Assembly: GCA_964424985.1 (NCBI GenBank)
Contig: CAYRKQ010000012.1
Span: 1-27,457, forward strand
DNA from: CAYRKQ01 sp964424985
GTDB lineage: Bacteria > Patescibacteriota > Saccharimonadia > Saccharimonadales > UBA7683
Reading direction: 5' to 3'
Length of the DNA stretch: 27,457 nt
Of this stretch, positions 1-6,367 are shown piece by piece. The notes under the pieces were generated by a model. That model made no database searches, had not been told where the DNA came from, and was given only the letters and a program-made list of their open reading frames with translations. The position numbers and the translations under genes are program-made. How positions within the stretch are numbered: position 1 is the stretch's first letter; each line of letters starts with the position of its first letter.

Positions 1-305
1 TCAGCAGCTGCCACCAACCTCGGAACAATGTGTGAAACAGGAGCTTCGTTTGTTGTGCCCAGGCTAAGCGCCAAATGTTCGTTGTGCTCTTTTACTTTTT
101 GAATGAGGGCGTAGTACAGCTCTTCATCGGTAGTGTCGTTACTATCCAGCCCCAACCCCCGCGTCGCTGAATGGACTTTAGCGTGGATATCAGCAATGAG
201 CTTAACGTCCACACCTTTGTGACCCGTTATTTTTTCAAGCTGGCGCAAGCTTTTGGTGAAAAGCGGCTCTTTGGCGTCTAGTAAATCTCGTAAAAAATTG
301 CTCAT
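1..305 (-). CDS. Unrecognised protein, N-terminal part (runs off window)
   Basis: An open frame from an ATG at 305 runs through the left window edge, giving 101 residues with no stop. The protein starts MSNFLRDLLDAKEPLF and is charged and probably helical, with a segment containing GLGLDSNDTTDEELYYAL. There is no signal peptide or membrane segment in the visible part. I do not recognise the family and assign no function. It lies 51 bp downstream of the PfkB kinase on the same strand, so it may be cotranscribed with it. An AAGAAG about 10 nt before the ATG could act as a weak ribosome binding site, and a TATACA lies close to the start, so start and promoter are not settled. The reading frame is convincing; the identity is unknown. 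Confidence 0.7.
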   Translation of the reverse strand, partial: MSNFLRDLLDAKEPLFTKSLRQLEKITGHKGVDVKLIADIHAKVHSATRGLGLDSNDTTDEELYYALIQKVKEHNEHLALSLGTTNEAPVSHIVPRLVAAA

Positions 306-356
306 GTTTGTATACTTCTTATGCTTATAGTGTACCGGTAAACAGGGTTTTTGTCA

Positions 357-1313
357 TTACAGCTGAGTCACTTCAAGCGGCATGGCGTGAAGATCAGGGC
401 GCAGCTTTAACGCCCCCGTGTTCGCACCAATCTTGCCGACCACACTGGTGGAGTTAGCGCTAGCGAACGTAATCGCGGCCGTAAGCTCTTTACCTTGGGC
501 AATCTGCGACACAAAGCCGCTCGTAAAGGCATCTCCGGCACCGGTTCTATCAACCACTGGCACATCTTCATACATACCGGCTTTAATGAGCGTCTCGCCA
601 TCTGTTGCCACTGAGCCCCGCGGGCCGTCACTTACTAGTACAAAATCTACTACTTTGCTCAAGCTTTCAGCCAGCTCTTTGATGCTGTCGCCCTTCACGA
701 ATAGTTTCGCCTCTTCTTTATTGACGGCAAAAAGTGTGACGTATGCAAGCAGGTCTGCACATTCTTGCACATGCTTGAGTTCAAAACTAGCGGGGTTAAA
801 GGCAATCTTCATACTTGCAGCCACTGCTTTCTTCATTAGTTTTTTCAGGAGCGGCATGGAACCGAGCGAAGAAACATACAACCAATCGCCCGCAAGCTCA
901 AGGCTGTCAATTTGTGAGGCAGAGATTTTAGCGGAACCTGGATAGTCTAAAATGGTGCGCTCACCGCTTGGCGCTAGGAGAATGGTCGAAAAACTGGTGC
1001 GCTCTTTTTCATCAATCTGTATTAACGAGGTATCAACATGCTCAGCGTCAAGGGCATGCAAAATATTCTTACCGGCCGTATCGTTGCCAATAGCCGAAAC
1101 AAGCGTCACGGGCAGATGCTGGCGAGCAAACGTCACTGAGGCATTCAGAGCGTTGTTACCGGTAGCCACTGTTGCCTGGTCGACATAATACTTATCGCCC
1201 AGAACCATGTGTTCATACAAAATACCGTTTTCACGCTTGGGCTTAAATACCTCGCCTTCTAAAAAGACGTCCTGACCCACCTTGCCCACACAAACCATAA
1301 CCGGTTTACTCAT
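357..1313 (-). CDS. PfkB-family carbohydrate kinase
   Basis: This 318-residue protein is a ribokinase-like (PfkB) sugar or sugar-phosphate kinase. Near the C-terminus it has the PfkB signature DRTGAGDAFTSGF, whose second Asp is the expected catalytic base, with an anion hole formed by GAGD. The N-terminal half has the substrate-side pattern GNNALNASVTFARQ, and FNPASFE matches the usual NPA-type strand. The length is typical. The substrate cannot be read from sequence: fructose-6-phosphate, ribose or a nucleoside are all possible, and the neighbouring aldolase and transketolase make a phosphofructokinase or pentose kinase attractive. The ATG at 1313 directly follows the right end of a 77-bp inverted-repeat element that appears to have been inserted at the original start (ATG at 1395). 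A GGAG lies 12 nt upstream inside the element. Family assignment is firm, substrate open. Confidence 0.9.
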   Translation of the reverse strand: MSKPVMVCVGKVGQDVFLEGEVFKPKRENGILYEHMVLGDKYYVDQATVATGNNALNASVTFARQHLPVTLVSAIGNDTAGKNILHALDAEHVDTSLIQIDEKERTSFSTILLAPSGERTILDYPGSAKISASQIDSLELAGDWLYVSSLGSMPLLKKLMKKAVAASMKIAFNPASFELKHVQECADLLAYVTLFAVNKEEAKLFVKGDSIKELAESLSKVVDFVLVSDGPRGSVATDGETLIKAGMYEDVPVVDRTGAGDAFTSGFVSQIAQGKELTAAITFASANSTSVVGKIGANTGALKLRPDLHAMPLEVTQL

Positions 1314-1390
1314 CCCGTTAGAAATCTCCTGTTTTACATCTTAATTTTAATGCCATCATTTGCCCTCCCTTGCCGTTATTTCTAACGGGA
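1314..1390 (-). mobile_element. Start-codon miniature inverted-repeat element, copy 1
   Basis: Perfect 12-bp inverted ends at 1314-1325 (CCCGTTAGAAAT) and 1378-1389 enclose 52 bp. The flanks are direct repeats, CTCAT at 1309-1313 and 1391-1395 (ATGAG in gene sense, extendable to six bases). The right copy is the presumed ancestral start codon of the kinase gene and the left copy is its present start. Read with the gene, the element opens a short frame from the old ATG (M-S-P-V-R-N...), ends it at a TAA inside the right arm (TTCTAACGGG), and the kinase ATG follows 4 nt later. A GGAG precedes the right arm. It matches copies at 5045 and 15012 in ends, length and flank behaviour, but not in its interior. 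Confidence 0.8.
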
Positions 1391-1402
1391 CTCATGCTTA
1401 AA

Positions 1403-1408
1403 AGTATA
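1403..1408 (-). promoter_or_regulatory. Extended -10 box of the PfkB kinase gene
   Basis: Reads TGC-TATACT on the minus strand, with the ancestral ATG only 7 nt downstream (1393-1395). That geometry predicts a leaderless mRNA before the miniature element was inserted. No good -35 is seen. Confidence 0.5.
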
Positions 1409-1416
1409 GCAGAAAA

Positions 1417-2328
1417 CTACAGCACAGCCTTACCAGCAGAGCCGAATGATTCGATTTTTTCTTCGACTACTTTTTGAATGGCATCCTTGACGTTTTCCAT
1501 CAACTTCATCACCGCAAACTCATCAGGATGTTTTTGCAGCTCATCTTCCAAAGTCTTGCGAAACGCGTAACGCAGATCTGAGTTAATATTGATCTTGTTG
1601 ACGCCAATTTTAGCGGCTTCTTCAAAATAGTGAAGCGGCGTGCCAGAGCCACCATGAAGTGAGATATTGCAATCAATTGCATCACGAATTTTTTGCAGCA
1701 AAGCAAGGTCAAGCTGCTTGGGTACTGGGTACTTGCCGTGCAAATTCCCAATAGCCGCCGCAAATGTGTCGATACCCGTAGCCGCCACAAAAGCCCGCGT
1801 ACCTTCTGGGGTAGAAAAAGTCTTTTTTACTTCGTCGTAATCAATTTTTTCCTTAAAAACATTAGACCCTCCCCCAAAGTAGTGCGGCTCACTTTCTACC
1901 AACGCCCCGGTGTGCTTGGCGTACTTTACGACCTCTGCTGTTTCTTTAATAATCTCTTCTTCCGTAGCATCGTGCCGCGCCTGAGAGATATCTATATGAA
2001 TAAATTCAAACCCAGCATCAATGCCTCGTTTAGCATCTTCAACGGTTGGCGAATGATCGAGGTTAATATACATTTCTACCCCATACTCGGCAATGTAGTT
2101 ATCTACCATGTCACGCACATTTTCGAGCCCCATAGCCTCAACTTCGCCATGACTTACCTCTATCATTACAGGTGAATTTTTAGCTTGTGCTGCCCGCGCC
2201 ACCGCAACCAGCGTTTCTTGGTTATCAATATTAAACGCCCCCACCGCAAATTTCTGCTGATGTGAACGCTGCATTAAATGCCGCGCTCGCAAACAATTGT
2301 CTCGTATTTCTTTTATACTAAGTCCCAT
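1417..2328 (-). CDS. fba: Class II fructose-bisphosphate aldolase
   Basis: A 303-residue Zn-dependent aldolase that reversibly condenses dihydroxyacetone phosphate and glyceraldehyde-3-phosphate. Visible class II motifs are NLDHSPT (catalytic Asp and Zn-binding His), ESE, GNLHGKYP (second Zn His), SLHGGSGTP (third Zn His and phosphate binding) and NINSDLRYAF. Length and motif spacing fit the shorter class II form; tagatose-bisphosphate aldolases are close relatives, so substrate is inferred from the pentose-phosphate/glycolysis context. The longest frame starts at a TTG at 2337, but I choose the ATG at 2328: a TTGAGC-17-TATGAT promoter ends 8 nt before it and overlaps the TTG, so the message is probably leaderless. 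The gene is followed by the PfkB kinase on the same strand and is divergent from the lipoprotein gene. Confidence 0.93.
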   Translation of the reverse strand: MGLSIKEIRDNCLRARHLMQRSHQQKFAVGAFNIDNQETLVAVARAAQAKNSPVMIEVSHGEVEAMGLENVRDMVDNYIAEYGVEMYINLDHSPTVEDAKRGIDAGFEFIHIDISQARHDATEEEIIKETAEVVKYAKHTGALVESEPHYFGGGSNVFKEKIDYDEVKKTFSTPEGTRAFVAATGIDTFAAAIGNLHGKYPVPKQLDLALLQKIRDAIDCNISLHGGSGTPLHYFEEAAKIGVNKININSDLRYAFRKTLEDELQKHPDEFAVMKLMENVKDAIQKVVEEKIESFGSAGKAVL

Positions 2329-2336
2329 CACTAACA

Positions 2337-2365
2337 ATCATACCTCTTATGTCTCAAATGCTCAA
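2337..2365 (-). promoter_or_regulatory. Promoter of the aldolase gene (leaderless geometry)
   Basis: On the minus strand TTGAGC (2360-2365), 17-bp spacer, TATGAT (2337-2342). The ATG at 2328 begins 8 nt after the -10, so transcription is expected to start at or near the start codon. Confidence 0.55.
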
Positions 2366-2376
2366 TCCGCTTATTG

Positions 2377-2404
2377 TTGCTATTTACGTTATTTTATATA
2401 CAAT
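2377..2404 (+). promoter_or_regulatory. Promoter of the lipoprotein gene
   Basis: TTGCTA (2377-2382), 16-bp spacer, TACAAT (2399-2404), upstream of the AAGGAG/GTG start at 2430 and divergent from the aldolase promoter. Confidence 0.5.
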
Positions 2405-2429
2405 CTTACCTTGTAGCTAAGGAGTACCT

Positions 2430-2825
2430 GTGTCATTTGAACGGAAAACTACAGCCAAATTTATTGCACCAGTATTTGTCGCTATTCTCGGCCTTACGGC
2501 GTGCGGCTCAGAGAGCGAACCCAAGACTACCCCAGCCCAAGAGACAGAAACGAGCTCAACTGGTAATAGTGGTGACTTTAAGATTTACTACGAATACACT
2601 CCGACAGGGAAACGCACAACAACCTTCTCGGGGCCTCAGGATGACGGCGGGTGGAACAAATACCCTGAGAAGATTGCCTATTGTGAGGGTCTCGATTTTG
2701 TAGAAGACACCCTGATAACCCGCTACAATAGCGGGGCTGCCGGTGCAAGCAGTGAAAGAATTGAAAGCCATCCTGCCTGTGAGGATGGCAAGCTTACTCC
2801 CGAAGACTTTCGAATCTGCGGTTAA
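2430..2825 (+). CDS. Small secreted lipoprotein, function unknown
   Basis: A 131-residue protein with a classical lipoprotein signal: positive N-terminus (MSFERKTTAK), hydrophobic core (FIAPVFVAILG) and lipobox L-T-A-C with the acylated Cys at residue 25. A Ser/Thr/Glu/Pro-rich linker follows (about residues 27-47), then a roughly 80-residue domain with Cys near 86, 117 and 130 that could form disulfides outside the membrane. I recognise no family. The start is GTG at 2430, supported by AAGGAG 6 nt upstream and by the signal peptide. It is the only plus-strand gene in the first 22 kb. Its TAA shares the palindrome TTAA with the stop of the convergent transketolase C gene, so the two genes end on top of each other. 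Confidence 0.85.
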   Translation: MSFERKTTAKFIAPVFVAILGLTACGSESEPKTTPAQETETSSTGNSGDFKIYYEYTPTGKRTTTFSGPQDDGGWNKYPEKIAYCEGLDFVEDTLITRYNSGAAGASSERIESHPACEDGKLTPEDFRICG

Positions 2826-3790
2826 CCGACGAGTTCGTGGGCAGCTAAGGCAATGTGAGTATGGGTCAGGCCGAACTGGCGTAGTAGTTCGTCTGGCTTG
2901 CCGCTTTCGCCATATTGATCTTTCACGCCTATCCGCTTTATTCGTACGGGGAATTTTTCACCGAGCAGCTCAGCAACTGCGCCGCCAAGACCGCCGGTGA
3001 TCTGATGTTCTTCAGCAGTAATGACTTTGCCGGTTTTTTTCACGCTTTTTAAAATTGTTTCTTCGTCAAGCGGCTTGATGGTCGGGCAATGGATGACCTC
3101 TGCAGAGATGCCATCTTTTTCTAGTGTTTGAGCAGCCAAGAGTGCTTGATAGGTCATTGTGCCGGTCGCCACAATGGTGACATCTTTACCTTCATGGTAG
3201 ACATAGGCTTTGCCAATTTCAAACGGCGTATTATCAGTGGTGAATACTGGTGTTGCTTCGCGAGCCAGACGCATATAATTTGGTCGTTTGTCTTCACTCA
3301 TGGCCACCGTCGCTTTTTCGGCCTCTTTACTATCACCGGGAGCCAATACCACCATATTGGGCAGCGCACGCATTAAAGCAATATCTTCTAACATCTGATG
3401 AGTTGCGCCGTCTGGGCCTACGGAAATACCAGCGTGCGAGCCAATCAGCTTTACTGGCATGTCGTTTAAACAAATGGTTGTTCTAATTTGCTCCCAGCAG
3501 CGACCGGGCATGAAGGCTGCATAGCTTGAGCAAAATGGAACCTTACCCATAGCCGCCATACCGCTCGAGACAGTCACCAGGTTTTGTTCAGCCACCCCAA
3601 CTTCAATAAATCGCTTGGGAAACGCCTCTTTAAATAAACTCATCTGCGTAGAATCCGTCAAATCAGCACACAGCGCTACTATTTGATCATTAGCTTCACC
3701 AGCAACCTTAAGACCACGTCCAAAACCCTTACGAATCGGCTCCTCAGGACAAGAATGAAGATCGTTGAGTGTAGAGTGTAGGCCGCTCAT
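2822..3790 (-). CDS. tktB: Transketolase, C-terminal subunit (split transketolase)
   Basis: A 322-residue protein equivalent to the pyrimidine-binding and C-terminal domains of transketolase. FIEVGVAEQNLVTVSSGMA holds the Glu that activates thiamine diphosphate; SHAGISVGPDGATHQMLEDIALMRALPNM is the characteristic transketolase/DXS stretch; TAEEHQITGGLGGAVAELL belongs to the C-terminal domain. With the N half (4190-5044) it should form the enzyme moving C2 units between ketose and aldose phosphates in the cytoplasm. The ATG overlaps the stop of the intervening S23 gene (ATGA). The first roughly 13 residues (MSGLHSTLNDLHS) are encoded by one of the inverted repeats flanking the S23 insertion and are probably not native. 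Stops overlap with the convergent lipoprotein gene. Confidence 0.92.
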   Translation of the reverse strand: MSGLHSTLNDLHSCPEEPIRKGFGRGLKVAGEANDQIVALCADLTDSTQMSLFKEAFPKRFIEVGVAEQNLVTVSSGMAAMGKVPFCSSYAAFMPGRCWEQIRTTICLNDMPVKLIGSHAGISVGPDGATHQMLEDIALMRALPNMVVLAPGDSKEAEKATVAMSEDKRPNYMRLAREATPVFTTDNTPFEIGKAYVYHEGKDVTIVATGTMTYQALLAAQTLEKDGISAEVIHCPTIKPLDEETILKSVKKTGKVITAEEHQITGGLGGAVAELLGEKFPVRIKRIGVKDQYGESGKPDELLRQFGLTHTHIALAAHELVG

Positions 3791-4184
3791 GATGCGCGCT
3801 CCTTGGTTGATTTAATGAGACCGACTAACAGCTTTATGGCATCAGTACTTAAGTCGCTTGCATACATAAACTCATCTTCAGATATGTATTTTATGTCTTT
3901 GGCTATCAGGAGTTGATTCTGCAGTTCAGTCAGTGACCCGTGTGACATGACGTAAAAATGTTTCTTATCCGCATATGAATCTCTTGAAAACCCTTCAGCA
4001 ATATTTGAACTTACCGAAACCGCCGCCCGACGTATTTGCGAGGTTAATCCGTACTGTTCTTCTTTTGGAAATTTCTTTGTGAGGTTATATATAGCCAGAA
4101 CAAGTCGATGTGCCTTCTGCCACGCAACGAGATCTGTAAACCGAGAGATTGTACCTCCATTCTTCACTCTGCGTTCTTCATTCT
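3752..4184. mobile_element. 31-bp inverted repeats flanking an S23 four-helix-bundle gene
   Basis: The plus strand at 3752-3782 (starting AGAATGAAGATCG) matches the minus strand of 4154-4184 (starting AGAATGAAGAACG) at 25 of 31 positions by eye. The repeats bracket the S23 gene and reach into the coding start of both S23 and transketolase C. This suggests insertion of a small unit between the transketolase halves. No transposase is present. Confidence 0.6.
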
Positions 4185-4197
4185 GCACTTTACTCAT
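3787..4197 (-). CDS. Four-helix-bundle (S23/IVS-type) protein
   Basis: A 136-residue protein of the S23 four-helix-bundle family, best known from intervening sequences in some 23S rRNA genes. Typical features are FTDLVAWQKAHRLVLAIY, TKKFPKEEQYGLTSQIRRAA, VSSNIAEGFSR, and the second pair of helices with HFYVMSHGSLTELQNQLLIA. The molecular function of the family is unknown. I prefer ATG at 4197, with AGGAG 5 nt upstream, over GTG at 4203. It overlaps the transketolase N stop by 8 nt and its own TGA overlaps the transketolase C start, so translation is coupled through all three. The N-terminal SKVQNEERRVKNGG is low-complexity and is encoded by the flanking inverted repeat. It is here a free-standing gene, not within rRNA. 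Confidence 0.88.
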   Translation of the reverse strand: MSKVQNEERRVKNGGTISRFTDLVAWQKAHRLVLAIYNLTKKFPKEEQYGLTSQIRRAAVSVSSNIAEGFSRDSYADKKHFYVMSHGSLTELQNQLLIAKDIKYISEDEFMYASDLSTDAIKLLVGLIKSTKERAS

Positions 4198-5044
4198 GTT
4201 CACTCCTGATTTTTCCGTCTAACGAGCGTAGTTTTTTGAGGGCTTCTTTTGCCTGCTGTGAATTCGGCGGGGCGCCGTGCCAGTGGAAATCGTATTCCAT
4301 AAAATCGACGCCTTTGCCTGGAATGGTATGCGCAATAATCATGGAGGGTTTTTCTACAATTGCTCTGGCCATTGAACAGGCATCAATAATGCTTTCAATA
4401 TTATGCCCATCAACTTCAATCACATGCCAGCCAAAGCTTTCCCATTTACCTTTTAGATCCTCGAGCGGCATGATGTCTTCGGTATTGCCGTCAATTTGAA
4501 TGTTATTGCGATCAATAATGCCAATCAAGTTGTGGAGATGGTATTTACCAGCGAGCATCGCTGCCTCCCAAATATTGCCCTCGTTAAGCTCGCCATCGCC
4601 CAGTACACAGTAGACCCATCTGTGGGATTCATCGTCAATCTGCATAGCCAGCGCCATGCCAGCCGCTTGACTAAGACCACTCCCCAGTGGTCCGCTAGTA
4701 GTTTCCAACCCTGGTAATTTTGTTCGTTCCGGATGTCCTTGCAGCCTGCTGCCATGTTGGCGAAGGGTCATCAGTTCTTTTTTGTCGAAATACCCCGCAT
4801 GAGCCATGGCCACGTAACGCACCGGCGCCGTATGCCCGTTAGAGGTAACTAAGATATCGCGGTCACTCCAGTCCGGTTTTTTAGGATCATGCTTTAAAAC
4901 GTCAAAATAGAGCGCCGTATAAATATCTGCCAGATCAAGTGGCCCGGCCGAATGACCGCTGCCCGCATGTTCGAGTGCTTTAATGATATCCTTGCGAATA
5001 TCGTTGGCAATTTTATCAAGTTGAACTAACGTAAGCTTTCCCAT
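4190..5044 (-). CDS. tktA: Transketolase, N-terminal (thiamine diphosphate) subunit
   Basis: A 284-residue protein equivalent to the pyrophosphate-binding domain of transketolase. It has GSGHSAGPLDLADIYTALY, TSNGHTAPVRYVA, the substrate-side SRLQGHPERTKLPGLETTSGPLGSGLSQA, and the thiamine diphosphate/Mg motif beginning GDGELNEG and ending in NN about 30 residues later. HGAPP near the C-terminus is usual for split N subunits. It needs the C subunit encoded downstream. The longest frame begins at 5071, but its first nine residues (ending VSNG) are encoded by the miniature element, so I place the start at ATG 5044, where the element ends. A GGAG is present 11 nt upstream inside the element. The gene follows ribulose-phosphate epimerase in a pentose-phosphate cluster. 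Confidence 0.92.
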   Translation of the reverse strand: MGKLTLVQLDKIANDIRKDIIKALEHAGSGHSAGPLDLADIYTALYFDVLKHDPKKPDWSDRDILVTSNGHTAPVRYVAMAHAGYFDKKELMTLRQHGSRLQGHPERTKLPGLETTSGPLGSGLSQAAGMALAMQIDDESHRWVYCVLGDGELNEGNIWEAAMLAGKYHLHNLIGIIDRNNIQIDGNTEDIMPLEDLKGKWESFGWHVIEVDGHNIESIIDACSMARAIVEKPSMIIAHTIPGKGVDFMEYDFHWHGAPPNSQQAKEALKKLRSLDGKIRSEHE

Positions 5045-5121
5045 CCCGTTAGAAACTCCCTCTTCCAGCATATTGCCTGGATTTTGAACAGATTCTAACT
5101 GGTGTTGCGTTTCTAACGGGA
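5045..5121 (-). mobile_element. Start-codon miniature inverted-repeat element, copy 2
   Basis: Perfect 12-bp inverted ends at 5045-5056 (CCCGTTAGAAAC) and 5109-5120 enclose 52 bp. The direct flanks are CCCAT at 5040-5044 and 5122-5126 (ATGGG in gene sense). Both flanks contain an in-place ATG: the right one is the presumed ancestral start of transketolase N, the left one its present start. A short frame from the old ATG (M-G-P-V-R-N...) ends at TAA in the right arm, 4 nt before the gene. The inner three arm bases differ from copies 1 and 3 but still pair. Confidence 0.8.
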
Positions 5122-5136
5122 CCCATACTGCTTACG

Positions 5137-5142
5137 ATTGTA
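5137..5142 (-). promoter_or_regulatory. Extended -10 box upstream of transketolase N
   Basis: Minus strand TGA-TACAAT, 10 nt before the ancestral ATG (5124-5126), just beyond the epimerase stop. The stretch TACAATCGTAAGCAGTATG closely resembles TACAATGGTAAGCAATATG before pheS. Confidence 0.4.
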
Positions 5143-5145
5143 TCA

Positions 5146-5778
5146 CTAACTGATGGTCTGCTCTAGTAGCTGGTACTGACTTTTTGGATCGGGGTGATGA
5201 TGAATGAAGCCTCCGGTATTGATAACGTCAACACCAGCCTGTGCAATCTGCTGTACATTTTGGTCATTGACGCCACCATCCCACGCGATTTCAGCCGTCG
5301 GATTAATTTTTTTGATCTCTTCTATCTTAGAAAGTAGTGATAGATCCGCGACCGAACCTCCTTGATAGCCAAGGTTACCGCTGAAAATAAGCACCTGATC
5401 TGCCATTTTAATGACCTCTTCTACCTGCTCAACTGGCGTCTTGGCAAGCAGTGCCACGCCACATTTAATACCTGCTTGATGCAAGGTTTGTGAAAACTCC
5501 ATAAAGTCACAGTCGCTTTCCGCCGGCACCACAACCGCATGTGGATTGAGCTTAATAAGCGTCTCTATGGCCTCTTGTGGCTTTTGGTACATCAAGTGTA
5601 TATCACATATGATATCGTCCGGTAGCCATACCTGCGCAATATCCACCCCTGTATTTGGCGTAAATATACCATCCATGAGATCAACATGAATTCGCTTGGC
5701 AAACCCCTGCACACGCTCCATCTGCTCTCGATACTGATGCGCATTTTCCGCGGTAATAGTTGGTGCAATCACTGACAT
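5146..5778 (-). CDS. rpe: Ribulose-phosphate 3-epimerase
   Basis: A 210-residue TIM-barrel enzyme interconverting ribulose-5-phosphate and xylulose-5-phosphate. It keeps RIHVDLMDGIFTPN (metal-binding His and catalytic Asp), CDIHLM (metal His), the phosphate loop FSGNLGYQGG and EIAWDGGV (second catalytic Asp, VDGG in most homologues). It is diverged: the usual DGHFVPN reads DGIFTPN and the C-terminus contains IHHHPDPKSQ. Catalytic positions are present, so activity is likely. The start at 5778 is supported by a TATAAT 6 nt upstream and the absence of a Shine-Dalgarno, consistent with a leaderless message. It supplies xylulose-5-phosphate to the split transketolase encoded just downstream. Confidence 0.87.
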   Translation of the reverse strand: MSVIAPTITAENAHQYREQMERVQGFAKRIHVDLMDGIFTPNTGVDIAQVWLPDDIICDIHLMYQKPQEAIETLIKLNPHAVVVPAESDCDFMEFSQTLHQAGIKCGVALLAKTPVEQVEEVIKMADQVLIFSGNLGYQGGSVADLSLLSKIEEIKKINPTAEIAWDGGVNDQNVQQIAQAGVDVINTGGFIHHHPDPKSQYQLLEQTIS

Positions 5779-5784
5779 GATTTA

Positions 5785-5790
5785 ATTATA
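5785..5790 (-). promoter_or_regulatory. -10 box of the epimerase gene (leaderless geometry)
   Basis: Minus strand TATAAT, with ATG 6 nt downstream; no convincing -35. A GTCAT-type palindromic repeat begins immediately upstream. Confidence 0.45.
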
Positions 5791-5797
5791 CATTACT

Positions 5798-5912
5798 GTC
5801 ATCCTGAATTTATTTCAGGATCTATTTAAAGACTGGGTTAGATCCTGAATCAAGTTCGACGGGCTCACTGTAAACAAGCATGCCATGGCGACATGCCGTG
5901 GTTCAGGATGAC
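5798..5912. repeat. Intergenic GTCATCCTGAA palindromic repeat, R1
   Basis: Starts GTCATCCTGAATTTATTTCA and ends GTGGTTCAGGATGAC, with internal half-sites (GATCCTGAATCAAGTTC and GCATGCCATGG). The outer ends are inverted copies, so the roughly 115-bp unit can fold on itself. The left half closely matches R2 at 25599 and the right end matches a fragment at 26434-26446. It fills the gap between rpiB and rpe. Confidence 0.75.
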
Positions 5913-5919
5913 GAGCATG

Positions 5920-6366
5920 TTAGATATCGTCGAGTTCTTGAATGCGCCGCTGGTGGCGAGTGGCTTTTGAAAAGGGGGTGTCAAGCCAAGTGTGAACGAT
6001 GTTTTTCACTTCTTTAACCGAAAGTGCGTCTGCTGGCAAGCATAGGACGTTACTATCGTTATCTTCCCGGGATTTCTTGGCTGATTGCTCGTCCCAACAG
6101 ACCGCAGCGCGGATTCCCTTAAAGCGATTCGCCGCCATGCACATACCCTGACCACCGCGGCAAAGCAAAATAGCGCGTGAATCATTCTCATCACTTGCCA
6201 GCACCTTATGAGCGGCGACTTGTGCAAATTGAGGATAGTCATCTGTTGGATCTAGTTTCTTGTCGCCAACATCTTCAACGTCCAAGCCCTGCTTCACGGA
6301 AAGGTAATGAATAAGCAGCTGCTTTAAATCAAAGCCACCATGGTCTGAACCTACATATATCTTCAT
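5920..6366 (-). CDS. rpiB: Ribose-5-phosphate isomerase B
   Basis: A 148-residue RpiB/LacA-LacB family protein converting ribose-5-phosphate and ribulose-5-phosphate. It has the N-terminal phosphate-site motif GSDHGGFDLK, DYPQFAQ, and the active-site loop LLCRGGQGMCMAANRFKGIRAA with the presumed catalytic Cys69. Two things are unusual against the E. coli-type enzyme: the loop after Cys reads RGGQG, not GTGIG, and the later motif REHNDANVL is REDNDSNVL, placing Asp102 where a ring-opening His is expected. The substrate could therefore differ. The ATG is 1 nt after the GAPDH stop, so it is translated with GAPDH. It belongs to the non-oxidative pentose-phosphate set with rpe and transketolase. 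Confidence 0.88.
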   Translation of the reverse strand: MKIYVGSDHGGFDLKQLLIHYLSVKQGLDVEDVGDKKLDPTDDYPQFAQVAAHKVLASDENDSRAILLCRGGQGMCMAANRFKGIRAAVCWDEQSAKKSREDNDSNVLCLPADALSVKEVKNIVHTWLDTPFSKATRHQRRIQELDDI

Positions 6367-6367
6367 A

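Noticed and set aside
418..945. 175-codon plus-strand frame opposite the PfkB kinase
   Set aside because: Antisense shadow of a clear PfkB gene; no protein family features and no ribosome binding site.
4835..4846. CCCGTTAGAGGT inside the transketolase N gene, like an arm of the start-codon element
   Set aside because: It encodes the conserved TSNGH motif of transketolase and has no partner arm or flanking duplication.
5045..5071. Longer start for transketolase N (MLEEGVSNG...)
   Set aside because: The extra residues are encoded by the miniature element; the family-like N-terminus begins at 5044.
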